Source of the DNA: Moduliflexus sp964602655
GTDB taxonomy: Bacteria > Moduliflexota > Moduliflexia > Moduliflexales > Moduliflexaceae
Direction of reading: 5' to 3'
Assembly (NCBI GenBank): GCA_964602655.1
Contig: CAZRSF010000022.1
Span: forward strand, 1 to 64,000
DNA: 64,000 bases
In this document: in pieces, positions 62,568-64,000 of the stretch
Layout of the letters: each line of letters starts with the position of its first letter
How positions within the stretch are numbered: position 1 is the first letter of the stretch
The notes under the pieces: model-generated
Told to the model about the DNA's origin: nothing
Seen by the model: only the letters and a program-made list of their open reading frames with translations
Database searches by the model: none
Made by a program: the position numbers and the translations under genes

Positions 62568-64000
62568 ATGATCAAAGAATTCATTCGAACACAGATTATT
62601 TTGCCGCGCCTGAAACAATGCGAGGCGTTTGTGGTGTATGACCCGGAGCGGCGCTATCGCGACTTGTGTTTAGAAATGGCGAGCGCAGCCACGCGGGTCG
62701 TGGATGCCAGCGACAGCGGCATTCTCAGCCGGGAAGAGGCGCTAATGGCATTGCAGGAACTCGGCAAGCCCGCGCATCAGCGGACGCTGGAACATCTCTT
62801 AATTTATGTGCCTGCCCCCGCGCCGCGCAGCGATAACGACCGGATGCGCGACCCGTTCGCCCTCTATGCCGTCTGCGGCGGCATGTTTCCAGACGGCGAC
62901 GGCGACGAATATCTGAGCCTCTGCCTGAAAGCGAAACCGGACTATAACACGGACATCCGCCGCATTTTTTCGGAGCATCCGAATCCGCCGTTTGCCGTGA
63001 TTGACGCCATCGGCGGCGGCGCGGGCTGGCCGGTGCTGCAAACGCTGCTGCGCGTCGAATCGGCGCGTGATCTCCTCTTTGCCCTGTTAGCGCCGTCAGA
63101 CGAGCAGAAAACGGCGCTGAACGGCCAGGAAAGCTGGGTGGCGGAAGCGCGGGAATTGTGCGCGACGAGTCTCGGCTTGAACCTCCTGACCCGCGCCAAA
63201 GCCTACTCCGCCCTTGCCGACGAACTCTGGCGTTTTCTGCTCTTCAGCGAATTTGCCTTCGATCTGCCGGACGCGCTCCCCGCGTCGCTGGCGAACGTGC
63301 CCCGCGCACAGGACGCAGCGCGTCCGTTAGTGGAAGATCTCTGCGAACGTCTGCGCAATGATCGCCGGACGCAAGCGGCGTATATTGACCGCGCCGAAAC
63401 GATTCAAAGCCAACATGAACTCGATCTCCCCGCGCATTGCAACGGCATCGAGAATTTCGGCGAGCGCGACACCTTCCCCTTCGAAGAACGCTGGTTTCTC
63501 TCGCAGGCCATTGACAAAATATGCCAGGACGATCCGGATGCCGCCCGCCAGATTGTGGAGCGTCACGCCAATTCGGTCTGGAGCGGCACGGGAGAAAGTC
63601 AGGCGCAATGGGGCGTGATTCGCGCCGCGCTGGAATTGAACGACGCCTGCGATGACGCGGAACGCCAGTTTTCCGATTCGACCCGCAGCCTCGCCGCGCT
63701 GCTGGAATGGTATCTGCGGACGCTGCGGGAGACTGACCGCTTGCAGCGGCAATTCGAACAAGCCGCGAGCGACGCGGTGGCGGCGTCTGCGCTGTTCGAA
63801 GAGATGCTGCGCCAATCGCGCCGCCGCTATGCGCGATTGACGGCGAAGGTGCAGGAGGCGTTCATCCGTCATGTCGAAACCTCCGGCTGGCCGCCTGCGG
63901 GTCAGCTTGCCAACGCCGATGTGTTTGATGCGCTGATCGCGCCGAAACTTCAGGAAAGCGGGCGGCGCGTCGCCTTTTTTATGGTGGACGCGCTGCGCTA
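62568..64000 (+). CDS. pglZ: BREX alkaline-phosphatase-like protein PglZ (partial)
   Basis: The 5' 477 codons are present; the gene runs off the right edge. ATG 62568 follows AGGAATT with about 10 nt spacing. The frame is open throughout and ends VAFFMVDALRY at the edge, the PglZ core strand where the metal-binding aspartate of the alkaline phosphatase superfamily sits. The long helical N-terminal region (MIKEFIRTQI, then VVYDPERRYRDLC) is typical. PglZ is the hallmark BREX protein. Type 6 systems usually continue with brxD and brxHI, expected beyond the window. Confidence 0.88.
   Translation, partial: MIKEFIRTQIILPRLKQCEAFVVYDPERRYRDLCLEMASAATRVVDASDSGILSREEALMALQELGKPAHQRTLEHLLIYVPAPAPRSDNDRMRDPFALYAVCGGMFPDGDGDEYLSLCLKAKPDYNTDIRRIFSEHPNPPFAVIDAIGGGAGWPVLQTLLRVESARDLLFALLAPSDEQKTALNGQESWVAEARELCATSLGLNLLTRAKAYSALADELWRFLLFSEFAFDLPDALPASLANVPRAQDAARPLVEDLCERLRNDRRTQAAYIDRAETIQSQHELDLPAHCNGIENFGERDTFPFEERWFLSQAIDKICQDDPDAARQIVERHANSVWSGTGESQAQWGVIRAALELNDACDDAERQFSDSTRSLAALLEWYLRTLRETDRLQRQFEQAASDAVAASALFEEMLRQSRRRYARLTAKVQEAFIRHVETSGWPPAGQLANADVFDALIAPKLQESGRRVAFFMVDALR

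Overview
The window looks like a chromosomal contig from an uncultured, metabolically versatile diderm bacterium. Evidence for a Gram-negative envelope is an OmpA-like lipoprotein beside a LolC/E-type permease. Other lineage-neutral markers are a CIRCE-controlled hrcA-grpE-dnaJ operon, abundant chemoreceptors and NRPS genes. The 10-N gap at 40627-40636 shows it is a scaffold, so a draft or metagenome assembly is likely. Chemoreceptor abundance would suit something like candidate phylum KSB3 (Modulibacteria), but no marker here proves that.

Layout. 1-1060: toxin-antitoxin genes (UPF0175 + DUF3368 PIN, plus a third small gene). 1218-3449: a fused nuclease-methyltransferase. 3864-10045: housekeeping and envelope genes (membrane protein, DksA-like factor, RibF, OmpA-like lipoprotein, LolC/E permease, DUF4177, DUF89). 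10248-14358: an FHA/sigma-54 activator followed by an unusual chemoreceptor-like protein that carries a periplasmic-binding-protein fold at its C-terminus. 14471-18252: GH2 glycosidase and glucuronate isomerase. 18417-18885: RelE-type toxin-antitoxin pair. 18947-23317 (minus): hrcA-grpE-dnaJ and two tandem paralogues of unknown function, behind a perfect CIRCE operator. 23644-24786: DUF362 ferredoxin. 24911-33003: two NRPS genes ending in a thioester reductase; the first has lost most of its FAAL and half a condensation domain. 33120-39197: orphan peptide-type binding protein and two tandem chemoreceptors.

39586-49428 (minus) is an arabinan/arabinoside utilisation locus: GH51, GH43, GH51, GH43, two CUT1 permeases, a substrate-binding protein and an ArsR-like regulator. 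The binding-protein gene is split by a 170-bp element with 18-bp terminal inverted repeats and a 5-bp target duplication. 49852-51446 holds a GT28-type glycolipid glycosyltransferase and a small membrane protein.

51633-64000 is a BREX phage-defence operon, brxE-brxA-brxB-brxC-pglX-pglZ (pglZ runs off the window); brxE points to type 6. Its most striking property is saturation by intergenic-type palindromic repeats. They fill the gaps, supply the stop codons of brxC and pglX, and sit in frame inside brxC and twice inside pglX. The target-recognition part of pglX is a sharply AT-rich island in an otherwise GC-rich gene.

At least six families of short palindromes are scattered through the window, mostly at gene ends; one copy also encodes the C-terminus of the first small gene.
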